In this document: positions 8,111-21,384 of the stretch, piece by piece | Position numbering within the stretch: position 1 is the stretch's first letter | Layout of the letters: every line of letters begins with the position of its first letter | Assembly (NCBI GenBank): GCA_035518815.1 | Contig: DATIXG010000074.1 | Location: forward strand, 1-64,000 | DNA: 64,000 nucleotides | From: AG25 sp035518815 | Lineage (GTDB): Bacteria > Gemmatimonadota > Gemmatimonadetes > Gemmatimonadales > GWC2-71-9 | Direction of reading: 5' to 3' | The notes under the pieces: generated by a model | Told to the model about the DNA's origin: nothing | Databases searched by the model: none | Seen by the model: the letters and a program-made list of their open reading frames with translations, nothing else | Translations under genes and position numbers: made by a program

Positions 8111-9214
8111 TCAGACCGCCGCCGGCGCCCGCCGCGTGCGGTGTGGCACGAAGGGCAACCGGACCACTTCCGCCTCCGCCTGCCGGCCGCGCACGTCGAT
8201 CGTAAACCGCGTGCCCGGCTTGGCCTGCGCCGTCGGCAGGTACGTCATGCCTACCGCGCTGCCAGCCGTCGGCGTCACGGTACCGCTGCGCACTACGTCC
8301 ACCTGGCGGCCGTCGAGAAACACGCCGAAGCCGGGCCGCGCCACCACCCGGGGCTCGAGGACCCGGAATCCCACGAGGCGACGCGGGACGCCGGCCAGCC
8401 GTTGCTGCTTCAGCGCGGCCAGGCCGACGAAGTCGGTACCCTTCTCGAGCTTCACGATCCAGCCAAGGCCCGCTTCGAGCGGCGTGATCGTATCGTCGAT
8501 GTCATTCCCGTACAGCGGGTATCCCGCCTCGAGGCGCAACGTATCCCGCGCGCCGAGTCCGCACGGTACCGCGCGGCCAGGGCCCACGAGCGCGTACCAC
8601 ATCCGCTCCAGGTCGACGGCGCGGCAATACAGCTCGAAGCCGTCCTCGCCCGTGTAGCCCGTGCGGGAAATGAAGCACTCGATCCCGGCCACCTTGCCTT
8701 CGATGAAGTGGTAGTACGGCAGGAGCGACAGGCCCGCAGTCGTCAGCGGTGCAAGTAGCGCCTCGGCTCCCGGACCCTGGACGGCGAGGAGACCGGTCTC
8801 ATCCGAGACGTCGCGCAGCCGCACGTTGCCTTGCTTGTGCGCCACGACGTGCTCCCAGTCGCGTGCGATGTTCGCGGCGTTGACCACGATCATGATCCGA
8901 TCAGTGAACCGGTACACGACGCAGTCGTCCACGAACGTGCCGCGGTCCGTGAGTATCGCGGTGTATTGCGCCTGGCCGGTCTTGAGCGCGCCGACGTCGT
9001 TGCTCGTGACGCGCTGCACGAACGCGTTCCGGTCAGGGCCCGTGACTTCGAACTCGCCCATGTGCGAGATGTCGAACACGCCCACGGCTTCCCGCACCGC
9101 CTTGTGCTCGGCGCTGATGCCCTCGTGATAGTGCACCGGCATCTCGAAGCCCCCGAACGGCACGAGCTTCGCGCCGAGGGCCTGATGCACGGCGAAGAGC
9201 GGCGTGCGCTTCAC
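8111..9214 (-). CDS. gcvT: Glycine cleavage system T protein (aminomethyltransferase)
   Basis: 367 residues, the usual GcvT length. GcvT takes the aminomethyl group from lipoyl-H protein, releases ammonia and makes methylene-tetrahydrofolate. Family features: 'LVPFGGFEMPVHY', 'GVFDISHMGEFEVTGPD', 'SRTGYTGEDGFELYC', and the 'GLGARDTLRLEAGYPLYG' folate-site region. The GTG start at 9214 overlaps the argF stop as GTGA, and the protein begins exactly where the family does ('KRTPLFAVHQALGAK'). No gcvH or gcvP is nearby, so it is separated from the rest of the system. Confidence 0.96.
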   Translation of the reverse strand: MKRTPLFAVHQALGAKLVPFGGFEMPVHYHEGISAEHKAVREAVGVFDISHMGEFEVTGPDRNAFVQRVTSNDVGALKTGQAQYTAILTDRGTFVDDCVVYRFTDRIMIVVNAANIARDWEHVVAHKQGNVRLRDVSDETGLLAVQGPGAEALLAPLTTAGLSLLPYYHFIEGKVAGIECFISRTGYTGEDGFELYCRAVDLERMWYALVGPGRAVPCGLGARDTLRLEAGYPLYGNDIDDTITPLEAGLGWIVKLEKGTDFVGLAALKQQRLAGVPRRLVGFRVLEPRVVARPGFGVFLDGRQVDVVRSGTVTPTAGSAVGMTYLPTAQAKPGTRFTIDVRGRQAEAEVVRLPFVPHRTRRAPAAV

Positions 9215-10125
9215 GCCACCCCCCCGAGCAGCTTGGCGAGGAGCGCCTTCTGGACGTGCAGCCGGTTCTCGGCCTGGTCCCACACGCGCGAGCGAGGGCC
9301 CTCGATCACGTCGGCCGAGACCTCTTCGCCTCGGTGCGCCGGCAGGCAGTGCAGGAAGATCGCCCCCGGATCGGCGAGCTTCATCAGGGCTGCATCCACC
9401 GCGTAGCCCTTGAACGCGTTGCGGCGGGACTCGGCCTCGTCCTCCTGCCCCATCGACGCCCAGACGTCGGTATTCACCACGTGCGCTCCTTCCACGGCTT
9501 CTTCGGGAACCTCGGTGATGGTCAGGCACGCGCCGGGGCGCGCGCGGGCTTCGTCGAACAGCGCCCGGTCGGGCTCGAACCCTTCCGGACAGGCGAGCCG
9601 CAGCTCGAACCCGAGCACCCCGGCGGCGTCGATCCAGCTGTTGGCCATGTTGTTGCCGTCCCCCACCCACGCCACGCGCTTCCCCTCCCACCCACCGAGC
9701 GTCTCCCGCATCGTGAACAGGTCGGCCAGCACCTGGCAGGGATGCATCAGGTCGGTCAGTCCGTTGATGACCGGCACCTGGGCGGCGCGGGCCATCTCCT
9801 CGACCTCCGCGTGGTCGAAGGTCCGGATCATGATCCCATCGACATAGCGCGACAGGACCCGCGCCGTGTCGGCGATCGGCTCGCCCCGCCCGAGCTGGAT
9901 GTCGCGGTGGGACAGGAAGAGGGCCTGGCCACCCAGCTGATACGTGCCCACTTCGAAGGAAACGCGGGTGCGGGTGCTGGCCTTGGCAAAGATCATCGCC
10001 AGGGTCTGGCCGGCGAGCGGCGTCTCGCGGTAAGCGCCCCGCTTCATGCGCGCCGCCAGGTCCATGAGGCGCCCGATCTCCTCGCTGGTCAGATCGGAAA
10101 CGGCCAGAAAGTCCCGCTTGCCCAC
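9211..10125 (-). CDS. argF: Ornithine carbamoyltransferase
   Basis: 304 residues. It makes citrulline from ornithine and carbamoyl phosphate in arginine synthesis. The carbamoyl-phosphate loop STRTR ('KASTRTRVSFEVG'), the 'MHPCQVLADL' segment and the ornithine-binding 'FLHCLPAHRGEEV' are all intact, and length is normal. A good housekeeping-type promoter lies just upstream (10170-10198), so argF-gcvT is probably a two-gene operon separate from hslVU. No other arginine gene is in the window. Confidence 0.96.
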   Translation of the reverse strand: MGKRDFLAVSDLTSEEIGRLMDLAARMKRGAYRETPLAGQTLAMIFAKASTRTRVSFEVGTYQLGGQALFLSHRDIQLGRGEPIADTARVLSRYVDGIMIRTFDHAEVEEMARAAQVPVINGLTDLMHPCQVLADLFTMRETLGGWEGKRVAWVGDGNNMANSWIDAAGVLGFELRLACPEGFEPDRALFDEARARPGACLTITEVPEEAVEGAHVVNTDVWASMGQEDEAESRRNAFKGYAVDAALMKLADPGAIFLHCLPAHRGEEVSADVIEGPRSRVWDQAENRLHVQKALLAKLLGGVA

Positions 10126-10169
10126 TAGTCGCCCCGGCGGCAGGTCAAAATGACAGTCTAGGAAGGGAG

Positions 10170-10198
10170 AGTCTAGCCCGCGCGCGTGGCGCTGACAA
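10170..10198 (-). promoter_or_regulatory. Candidate sigma-70 promoter of argF-gcvT
   Basis: Reading on the minus strand: TTGTCA (10198-10193), a 17-nt spacer, then TAGACT (10175-10170), about 45 nt before the argF start. Spacing is ideal and both hexamers are close to consensus. Confidence 0.55.
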
Positions 10199-10200
10199 GG

Positions 10201-11732
<1,532 letters not shown>

Positions 11733-11733
<1 letters not shown>

Positions 11734-12272
11734 TATAGCTCCAGCACCGTGATGTGGTTGTTCGTGTACACGCAGATCTCCGCCGCGATTTGCAGCGACC
11801 GCTCGACGATCTGCTTCGCCGCCAGAGGGGACGCCGTGAGGAGCGCGCGCGCGGAAGCCAGGGCGTAGCTGCCTCCCGAGCCGATCGCGAGCACGCCGTC
11901 GTCCGGCTCGATCAGCTCGCCGGAGCCGGAGATGACATAGCCGTGCTCCTTGTCGGCCACCACGAGGAGCGCCTCGAGGCGCCGCAGGATGCGGTCCGAG
12001 CGCCAATCCTTGGCCAGCTCGACCGCGGCCCGGGGCAGGTTGCCCGGGTAGCGCTCGAGCTTCTCTTCGAACTTTTCGAACAGCGTGAACGCGTCCGCCG
12101 CGGCCCCCGCGAAGCCGGCGAGGATCCGCCCCCCCTTGAGGGTGCGGACCTTGTTCGCGTTGGCCTTCATCACCGTATCGCCGATCGTGACCTGGCCGTC
12201 GCCGCCCAGGGCCACCTGACCGTCCCGGCGCACGCAGAGGATCGTGGTGCTGTGGATCCGTGGCATCTCCAA
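11733..12272 (-). CDS. hslV: HslV, peptidase subunit of the HslUV protease
   Basis: 179 residues. It is a proteasome-like threonine protease forming a double hexamer. The mature catalytic Thr is in 'STTILCVRRDGQVALGGDGQ', preceded by a short propeptide. 'ANKVRTLKGGRILAGFAG' and the 'GSGGSYALASARALL' region are typical. The most upstream start is TTG at 12272, with AGGA about 8 nt ahead; an ATG at 12266 is the alternative. The gene lies between xerC and hslU, a classic order in several phyla. Confidence 0.95.
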
Positions 12273-12289
12273 CTCAGCGTTCCTTTCGC

Positions 12290-13204
12290 TCAGGCCCGCG
12301 GATGGGCCCGGTGGTACACCTTCTTCAATCGCTCGACCGATGTATGAGTATACACCTGCGTCGTGGAGAGCGAGGCGTGCCCGAGCAGCTCCTGCACGGC
12401 GCGCAGATCGGCGCCTGCGTCGAGCAAGTGCGTCGCGAACGAGTGGCGGAGCGCGTGGACATGGAGGTCGCGCCCCCGCGGCAGCTCGCCGAACAGAGCT
12501 TTCATCGCGAGCTGCACCCCGCGCGGCGTGAGCCGGCGTCCCCGCAGGTTCAGAAACACCGCCCGCCGCTCGCCGCTAGTCGCCGAGAGCAGCGCGTCCC
12601 GGTGGCGGTAGTAATTCCGCAGCGCGGCCACCGCGTGGCCGCCGATCGGCACGATCCGCTCCTTTTTGCCCTTGCCGCGCACCTTGACCTGATCCGATAC
12701 CAGGTCCACATCGGTCTCGTTCAGACCAGCGAGCTCGGACAGCCGCAAGCCACCCGAGTAGAACAGCTCGAGCATCGCGAGGTCGCGCGCGCCCTTCGGC
12801 CCCGAACCTTCCGCCCGCCGCTCCGCGGCCGCGCACAACAGGTCCATCTCGGCGCGATCGAGATGCGTCGGCAGCGTGCGGCCGAGCTTGGGAGTGCGGG
12901 TCGCCTTGGCGGGATTCACCTCGATACCGCGCGTCAGGTTCAGGAACCGATAGAACGTGCGCAGCGCCGACAGGGCCCGGGCGGTCGAGCGCTTCGCGAG
13001 CCCCCGCTGCTGCAGGGCGCCCAGGAACCCCCGCACGGCGAGCCGATCCACCCCCGCCCACTGCCACGGGCCTCCGTAGAAACCGTCGCAGAACGCCGCG
13101 AACTCCGTCACGTCCCGGACGTAGGCGCGGACGGTATGCGGGGAGTCGTTGCGCTCCTTCGCGAGGAAAGCTTCGAATGCTTCCAGCTCGGGCATGCCGG
13201 TCAC
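12290..13204 (-). CDS. xerC: Tyrosine recombinase XerC
   Basis: 304 residues. It resolves chromosome dimers at dif as a XerC/XerD-type recombinase. The N-terminal SAM-like core-binding domain starts 'LEAFEAFLAKERNDSPHTV'. The catalytic domain carries Arg in 'SGGLRLSEL', Lys in the 'VRGKGKKERIVP' hairpin, HxxR in 'HALRHSFATHLL', His in 'LLGHASLSTTQVYTH' and the Tyr nucleophile in the same motif. The GTG at 13204 overlaps the trmFO stop (GTGA); ATG at 13195 is an alternative. Its place in topA-trmFO-xerC-hslVU supports a housekeeping rather than phage role. Confidence 0.93.
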   Translation of the reverse strand: MTGMPELEAFEAFLAKERNDSPHTVRAYVRDVTEFAAFCDGFYGGPWQWAGVDRLAVRGFLGALQQRGLAKRSTARALSALRTFYRFLNLTRGIEVNPAKATRTPKLGRTLPTHLDRAEMDLLCAAAERRAEGSGPKGARDLAMLELFYSGGLRLSELAGLNETDVDLVSDQVKVRGKGKKERIVPIGGHAVAALRNYYRHRDALLSATSGERRAVFLNLRGRRLTPRGVQLAMKALFGELPRGRDLHVHALRHSFATHLLDAGADLRAVQELLGHASLSTTQVYTHTSVERLKKVYHRAHPRA

Positions 13205-14522
13205 GCCGGTACCGCCGCGGCCCCGAGCTGGGCGACAAAGGTGTCCATGTCCCGCTGGGCGCGCGCCACGAGCTGGTCGCGACGGCGCGCCTTGTCCTTG
13301 ACCGGTGCATCGAGCGGCTCGAGCAATCCGAAATTGGCATTCATGGGCTGGAAGTGCGCGGGATCGGAGTCGCGGAGATAGCGGTACAGCGCACCCAACA
13401 TGGTGGTCGGCGGCGGCACGAGCGGCGCCTCTCCCCTGAGAAGCCGCGCCAGGTTCGCGCCAGCCAGGATACCCGTCGCCGCCGATTCGGTGTAGCCCTC
13501 CACCCCGCTCAGCTGGCCCGCGAACAAGAGCATGGGCTCGTCCCGCGCTGCCAGATGCGGCGCGAGCGCGGCCGGCGAGTTGATGTAGGCGTTGCGGTGA
13601 AGGCTGCCGTAGCGCAGGAACTCCGCCTGCTCGAGCCCCGGAATGAGACGGAAGACCCGCTGCTGGTCCGCGATCCGGAGCCGGGTCTGAAACCCGACCA
13701 GGTTCCACATCTGTCCCGCCCGGTCTTCCTGCCGCAGCTGCACGACCGCATAGGGCATGCGGCCCGTGCGAGGGTCGGTGAGACCAACCGGCTTCATCGG
13801 ACCGAACCGCAGCACGTCCCGGCCCCGGCGCGCCATCTCCTCCACGGGAAGGCAGCCCTCGAAGTACGGAGCGCGGTCGAACTCGTGCTTGGGCTGGTAC
13901 TGGTCCGCCGCGAGGAGCGCCGCGAGGAACGTGTCGTACTCCGCTTCGGTGAGCGGGGCGTTCCAGTAGTCGTCGCCACCGCCTTTGCCGTAGCGCGAGG
14001 CGCGGAACAGCACGCTCCCCGCGAGCGAGTCACCCGCGACGATGGGAGCGATGGCATCGTAGAACGCGAGCGCGGCCACGCCCAGGCGCTCGACAATCGC
14101 CCGGCTCAGGGCTTCCGACGTGAGCGGGCCGGTCGCGATCACCGCCGGCGCGACGAGCGCCGTCACCTCGTCGCGCGCGATCGTGATACCGGGATGGCTC
14201 GAGACCCGCGCCTGGACCTCGTCGGCGAAGATCACCCGGTCCACGGCGAGGGCGGCGCCCCCGGGAACACGGGCGCGGTCGGCGGCGTCGAGCACCACGC
14301 TGCCGAGGCGCCGCATCTCGGCCTTGAGGAGGCCGTGCGCGTTCGCGAGCTCTTCGGACTTGAAGGAGTTGCTGCAGACCAGCTCGGCGAGCCGGTCGGT
14401 CTGGTGTGCGGCGGTCATGCGCACCGGCCGCATTTCGTGGAGGGTGACCGGGACGCCCCGCTCCGCCAACGCCCACGCGGCCTCGCTTCCCGCGAGCCCG
14501 CCCCCGACGACCGTCGCTCCGG

Positions 14523-14526
<4 letters not shown>
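13201..14526 (-). CDS. trmFO: Methylene-THF-dependent tRNA (uracil-54-C5) methyltransferase TrmFO
   Basis: 441 residues, typical length. It is a flavoprotein that makes m5U54 in tRNA using methylene-tetrahydrofolate. The FAD dinucleotide motif 'VVGGGLAGSEAAW' is at the N-terminus. 'LHEMRPVRMTAAHQTDRLAE', 'CSNSFKSE' and 'FAGQLSGVEGYTESAATG' are hallmark TrmFO motifs. No ATG, GTG or TTG lies in frame near the proper N-terminus. CTG at 14526 fits exactly and overlaps the topA stop as CTGA, matching the NTGA overlaps elsewhere in the window, so I propose a CTG start. Confidence 0.93.
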
Positions 14527-17015
<2,489 letters not shown>

Positions 17016-17060
17016 GCATCAACCTTTCATCAACTCGCGATCGCTCGCGGACCGGCATCT

Positions 17061-17579
17061 TTACCATCCGGCCCGGGTTTGCGCAAGCCTGACGACGTCA
17101 GTCGCCACTTGCGCCGCCGTCGCGCGGTCCGTGTCAACCTTTTCATCCGCTTTGAGGTACGCGGCCTCGCGCTCCTTGAGGAGCTGCCGCATCCGCTCCA
17201 CGGGATCCTCTCCCATTAACAACGGCCGGGTTCCCTCGCCCTCGGTGCGGCGTGCCGCCGTGTCCGGCCGCGTGCGGAGATATACGACCAGCGCATACGC
17301 GCGCGCCGCGTCCACCGCGCCCGGCTGCGCAGCCCATCCGCCGCCCGACGCGATGATCGCCGGCTCCCCCGCGAGCGTGGTCTCCATCTCCTTGCGCTCG
17401 AGCTCGCGAAACGCCGGCTCGCCTCGCTCGGCGAAGATCATCGTGATCGGCTTGCCCTCGCGGCGCACGATCACCGCGTCGATGTCAACAAATCCGCCCT
17501 GCAATTGTTCCGCGACTAGCCGCCCCACCGTCGTCTTGCCCGAGCCCGGAAGCCCGATCAACACGACATGCCGTTTCAC
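17061..17579 (-). CDS. aroK: Shikimate kinase
   Basis: 172 residues. It phosphorylates shikimate at the 3-position in the chorismate pathway. P-loop GLPGSGKTTVG near the N-terminus; the shikimate-binding Asp is in 'FVDIDAVI', Arg in 'EPAFRELE', and the Walker B-like 'IIASGGG' follows. The lid region contains 'TRPLL'. The GTG start at 17579 overlaps the aroC stop (GTGA), so aroC-aroK are translationally coupled. Confidence 0.95.
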   Translation of the reverse strand: MKRHVVLIGLPGSGKTTVGRLVAEQLQGGFVDIDAVIVRREGKPITMIFAERGEPAFRELERKEMETTLAGEPAIIASGGGWAAQPGAVDAARAYALVVYLRTRPDTAARRTEGEGTRPLLMGEDPVERMRQLLKEREAAYLKADEKVDTDRATAAQVATDVVRLAQTRAGW

Positions 17580-18754
17580 GACGCTGCCCCTTTGGGCGTC
17601 CGGGCGCGGACCTGCGCCTGGTAGCCCTCGAAATTGCGCTTCATCTCGCTCAGCGCGTCGCCGCCGAACTTCTCAAGCATGGCCTCGGCCAGCGTCAGCG
17701 CTACCATCGCTTCGGCGATGACCCCCATGGCCGGTACTGCCGTCACGTCGGAACGTTCCGACTGCGCCTGCGCGGGCCCGCCGGTTTTCAAATCGACGGT
17801 GCGCAACGGCGACATCAGCGTCGAAATGGGTTTCATTGCGACCCGCGCCACGAGCGGCTCGCCCGTGGTCATGCCTCCCTCGGTGCCGCCCGCGCGGTTT
17901 GTCGCGCGATCGAACCCGGGGAGGATTTCGTCGTGGACCTCGGAGCCCTTGCGGCGCGCGGCCTCGAAGCCCAGCCCGAGCTCGACGCCTTTCACGGCCG
18001 GGATGGACATCAGCGCGCGGGCCAGGCGCCCATCGAGCTTACGGTCCCAGGAGATGTGGGAGCCCAATCCCACGGGCACGCCGAGCGCCAGAACTTCCAC
18101 GACGCCGCCGAGCGTGTCGCCGGCCGCCTTCGCCGCGTCGATCCGCCGGATGATCTCCTGCTCGGCGGCCGGGTCGAGACACCGCACCGGGCTCGCGTCG
18201 GCGGCGTCATTGAGCGGTGTGGGGAGCGGTACGGGAACCTTGGCGGCCACGCCGCCCAGCTCGGCGACGTAGCTCCCGATTTCGATGCCGAACTGGTCGA
18301 GCAGGATCTTGCACACCGCGCCGCACGCGACGCGCGCCACGGTTTCCCGCGCGCTCGCCCGCTCGAGGATGTCGCGCGCGTCCTTCCGATCGTACTTGAG
18401 CACGCCGGTGAGATCCGCGTGGCCCGGCCGCGGGCGGGTCACCTGGCGGCGCCGTTCCCCGCCGGGCGCGTCTGCCTCGGGCGCCATGACGTCCTGCCAG
18501 TGCTCCCAATCGCGGTTCCACACGAGCATCGCGATGGGCGAGCCGAGGGTCTCCCCCGCGCGCACGCCGGCGAGCCACTCGATCTGGTCGGATTCAATCT
18601 TCATCCGGGCGCCGCGTCCGTAGCCGCCCATCCGGCGCTTCAACTCGACATTGACCCGCTCGGCCGTGACCGGCAGGCCCGCGGGGATGCCTTCGAGGAT
18701 CGCCGCCAGGCCGCGGCCGTGGGATTCTCCCGCCGTCGTGAAGCGAAACGTCAC
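17576..18754 (-). CDS. aroC: Chorismate synthase
   Basis: 392 residues. It converts EPSP to chorismate with reduced FMN. The N-terminus 'FTTAGESHGRGLAAILEG' and the Arg-rich 'LKRRMGGYGRGARMKIE' are the family signatures. 'GRGHADLTG'-type signature 'RPRPGHADLTGVLKY' and 'SARETVARVACGAV' are also present. The start is GTG at 18754 with an excellent GGAGG 8 nt upstream. A strong hairpin upstream (18775-18801) separates it from the pilus cluster. Confidence 0.97.
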   Translation of the reverse strand: MTFRFTTAGESHGRGLAAILEGIPAGLPVTAERVNVELKRRMGGYGRGARMKIESDQIEWLAGVRAGETLGSPIAMLVWNRDWEHWQDVMAPEADAPGGERRRQVTRPRPGHADLTGVLKYDRKDARDILERASARETVARVACGAVCKILLDQFGIEIGSYVAELGGVAAKVPVPLPTPLNDAADASPVRCLDPAAEQEIIRRIDAAKAAGDTLGGVVEVLALGVPVGLGSHISWDRKLDGRLARALMSIPAVKGVELGLGFEAARRKGSEVHDEILPGFDRATNRAGGTEGGMTTGEPLVARVAMKPISTLMSPLRTVDLKTGGPAQAQSERSDVTAVPAMGVIAEAMVALTLAEAMLEKFGGDALSEMKRNFEGYQAQVRARTPKGAAS

Positions 18755-18774
18755 TGCCAGACCTCCGGAAACAC

Positions 18775-18801
18775 GCGAGCCCGACCGACCGTCGGGCTCG
18801 C
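18775..18801 (-). terminator. Strong hairpin between pilus cluster and aroC
   Basis: GCGAGCCCGAC and GTCGGGCTCGC form a perfect 11-bp stem around a 5-nt loop. It follows the last gene of the pilMNOPQ run by about 30 nt. There is no T-tract, so it may be a weak or Rho-assisted terminator, or a processing hairpin. Confidence 0.5.
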
Positions 18802-18833
18802 CGCTCTCACCGGTACCGCCGCCTGCCGTCGCG

Positions 18834-21371
18834 TCATGGGCGACGCACCCGCTGAGCGCGCGGGGGAGCCGGATTCGGGTTCGGGATCGGCGGCAACCGC
18901 ACCATCACGAGTCCCCGTGAGGTCACCCCGAACAGCAGCTGGTTGCCACCGGCATCCTTCGCCACCCGCAGCGGGCCGACGATCGGGTCGCGTACGGGGA
19001 TCGCGGTGATCAGGCCGTAGAAGAATGTATCGAACACCAGGATCTGCCCGCTCGGGTCCGCCGCGAAGACGACGCGGTTCGTCGAGTCGCGGGTGCCGCC
19101 GAACGCCGTCGTCCCACCCTGACCGGCCGCGAAGTCATGGAAGTAATTCATGTCCATGCCGTAGGCCCCGATCGGCGCGAAGGAGAGGCCCTTGAGCCGC
19201 AGCCCCTCGTCGAGGTAGTAGATCGAGTCCGCCCGGACGAGGTTCGTGCCGCCGTTGAAGTTGGTGGCGATGGACGAAATCTTCACGCCCGTGTTCGAGA
19301 TGAAGTCGCTCACGTCCACCGCGGGCGACATGCCCAGATCGACGTCGATCGACCCCTGGTCGGTAGGCCCGGTCAGCGTGTCGGGTGACGTGCGGCAGAA
19401 CACCGTGCTCCCGGAGGTCGAGGGGTGGACCAGGGTCCCCTTGCTCGTATAGCTCATCACGCGTCGGAACGTCGAGGCCGCGTTGCCGCCCTCGCCGAAG
19501 AAGCTGTGGGTAAAGTTCCCCGAGTTGCGCGCGTAGGTCGTGTCGCCGAGCCCGAAGGTCGAGAAGTTGATCGTGACTCCGGCGCACGCCGGGAGGATGA
19601 CCTTGGTGTCGTTGTACGGCAGCCCGCGCCGCATCACGACGCGCAGCGTATCCGTGAAGTCGCTGGCACCCTGGCCGCCGATTTCCCAGAAGAAATGGCC
19701 GAACAGCTGGGCGGGGTTGGCGGTGTTGATCAGTTTCTCCATCCGCAACGTGCCCTTGCCGTCGAACGGCGAGCTCGAGCTGAGGGTCGGCGTCGTCGAG
19801 TACAGCGCGAACACCGAGTCCGTCTGGTTGCAGTTGCCGCGGCACACCGTGGCCACGAACTGCGGCCGGTCTGACAGGTCGTGGATCGTGATCCGCGCCG
19901 TGTACACCCCGGCGGCGATCTGGATCACCTTGTACAGCTGGATCTGGTAGTTCGGCAGATCCTGGCGCCAGCGCAGCCGTCGCGCCGCCACGTCGATGAT
20001 CGAGAACTCCGTCCCGCCCGCGTCGGCGACGACGATCGAGTCGCCGTAGTTCCCCAGGGTGTCGTGCGGCCACAAGGCCACACCCCACGGCTGGGGTCCC
20101 GCCGTCAGAATGCCGCTTGCCACGAAGGCCGTGTTCGCAACCTGGAACACCTCCACACGCGACAGCGGGTTGTTCGTCAGGTACAGCTCGCCCGTGCCGC
20201 CGCCGCCGTTCGCATTGAAAATCGCGTCCGCGATGTGGGTGCCGGGTTGTGGGAACCCGATCGTCACGCCGGCGACCACCTGGGCGGAATCCGACTTCGG
20301 GGGCGGGACGACGAAGTTGTTCTGGTTCGAGAACGCGCAGTTGCGCGCCGCCGCCTGATCGCAGGCATAGCCGTCAACCACAATGCTGGTCGGGAAGTTC
20401 GCGACCGCCGCGGACAGCTGCAGGCTGAACCGCCGCACCACATCCGTGAACGCCCCGCCCACGGCCACCGAGTCAAAGCGTAGCTGGATGGTCGTGTCGG
20501 CCGCGAGCCGCACGCGGAACCCGATCCATGAGATCCCGCTCGGATCCGTGGCGTGGACCACCACGGTGTCGTTCACCTCGATGCGCGCCGCCAGGCTCTC
20601 GCTCACCTGCGGCGGGGTGTTGTCGTTCGCGGCGGAGAGCACGTTCACGGTCACCACGTTGGTCGTGGCCCGCCGGCCGGCCGAGTCCTCGGCGAAGCCG
20701 GTGATCGTGAAGGTGCCTGTCGCCTGAACCACGGTCAGCGTGTCGACGTACTCGACCGAGTCCACGAACGGCACGGTGAACACGATGGAGTCGTTCGGCG
20801 GCACGGTCGGGTTGGTCACAGCCGCGGGCGGAGCGACCGTGAATCCGACTTTCCGGATACCCGAGAGCTGCTTGGCCACGACATCCACCAGCAGACTCCT
20901 GCCTGTCGAGGCGACGGCCCCCGTGGCAGGCGACAGCAACTGCACCGTCAGCGCCTGCACGTTCGACAGGAAGATGACGAGCGTGTCCTCACCGAAGTTC
21001 CCGGCGCCGTCCGTCGCGCGGCCGATGATCGTGATGAACCCGCCGGCACCGGAGGTGGGCGGGAACGTCAGATGCACCGGCAGGGTGACCTTCTGCAGGG
21101 TCTGATTGAAAAAGATGGTATCCGTCGTGTCGATTAGGCCGCCCGCGTAAATAAGGCGGATGTCGTTCAACGCGAGGTTGTCGGTCGCGCTCGCCGTGAA
21201 CGAGAGGCCGCTCGAGATCGGCTGGGTGTCCTGGGTCGCCGTCAGTACGATCTGCGGCGGCACGAGGTCCCGCTGGAACCCTCCCGGATTGCGCGCGGAC
21301 TCGCACGCCCATCCCGCGAGGGCCAGTGCAGTGCCGCCCCAGACGATCGCCCTTACGGCTCCCGGCTTCAT
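18834..21371 (-). CDS. Large secreted or surface protein with Ig-like repeats
   Basis: 845 residues. The N-terminus is a signal peptide ('AIVWGGTALALAGWAC'); the Cys could be lipidated, although the lipobox is not canonical. Residues about 35-350 look like three beta-sandwich (Ig/cadherin-like) repeats with recurring 'SATDNLALNDIRL' and 'GFAEDSAGRRA' type motifs. The rest is beta-rich with 'GNYGDSIVVADAGGTEF', suggesting propeller or sandwich structure, and four or more Cys. The tail is Pro/Arg-rich. No enzymatic motif is seen. It starts 13 nt after pilQ, so it is likely co-transcribed with the pilus genes and could be a pilus- or secretin-associated surface protein. Confidence 0.7.
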   Translation of the reverse strand: MKPGAVRAIVWGGTALALAGWACESARNPGGFQRDLVPPQIVLTATQDTQPISSGLSFTASATDNLALNDIRLIYAGGLIDTTDTIFFNQTLQKVTLPVHLTFPPTSGAGGFITIIGRATDGAGNFGEDTLVIFLSNVQALTVQLLSPATGAVASTGRSLLVDVVAKQLSGIRKVGFTVAPPAAVTNPTVPPNDSIVFTVPFVDSVEYVDTLTVVQATGTFTITGFAEDSAGRRATTNVVTVNVLSAANDNTPPQVSESLAARIEVNDTVVVHATDPSGISWIGFRVRLAADTTIQLRFDSVAVGGAFTDVVRRFSLQLSAAVANFPTSIVVDGYACDQAAARNCAFSNQNNFVVPPPKSDSAQVVAGVTIGFPQPGTHIADAIFNANGGGGTGELYLTNNPLSRVEVFQVANTAFVASGILTAGPQPWGVALWPHDTLGNYGDSIVVADAGGTEFSIIDVAARRLRWRQDLPNYQIQLYKVIQIAAGVYTARITIHDLSDRPQFVATVCRGNCNQTDSVFALYSTTPTLSSSSPFDGKGTLRMEKLINTANPAQLFGHFFWEIGGQGASDFTDTLRVVMRRGLPYNDTKVILPACAGVTINFSTFGLGDTTYARNSGNFTHSFFGEGGNAASTFRRVMSYTSKGTLVHPSTSGSTVFCRTSPDTLTGPTDQGSIDVDLGMSPAVDVSDFISNTGVKISSIATNFNGGTNLVRADSIYYLDEGLRLKGLSFAPIGAYGMDMNYFHDFAAGQGGTTAFGGTRDSTNRVVFAADPSGQILVFDTFFYGLITAIPVRDPIVGPLRVAKDAGGNQLLFGVTSRGLVMVRLPPIPNPNPAPPRAQRVRRP

Positions 21372-21384
21372 GCGCGCGCTCCCG

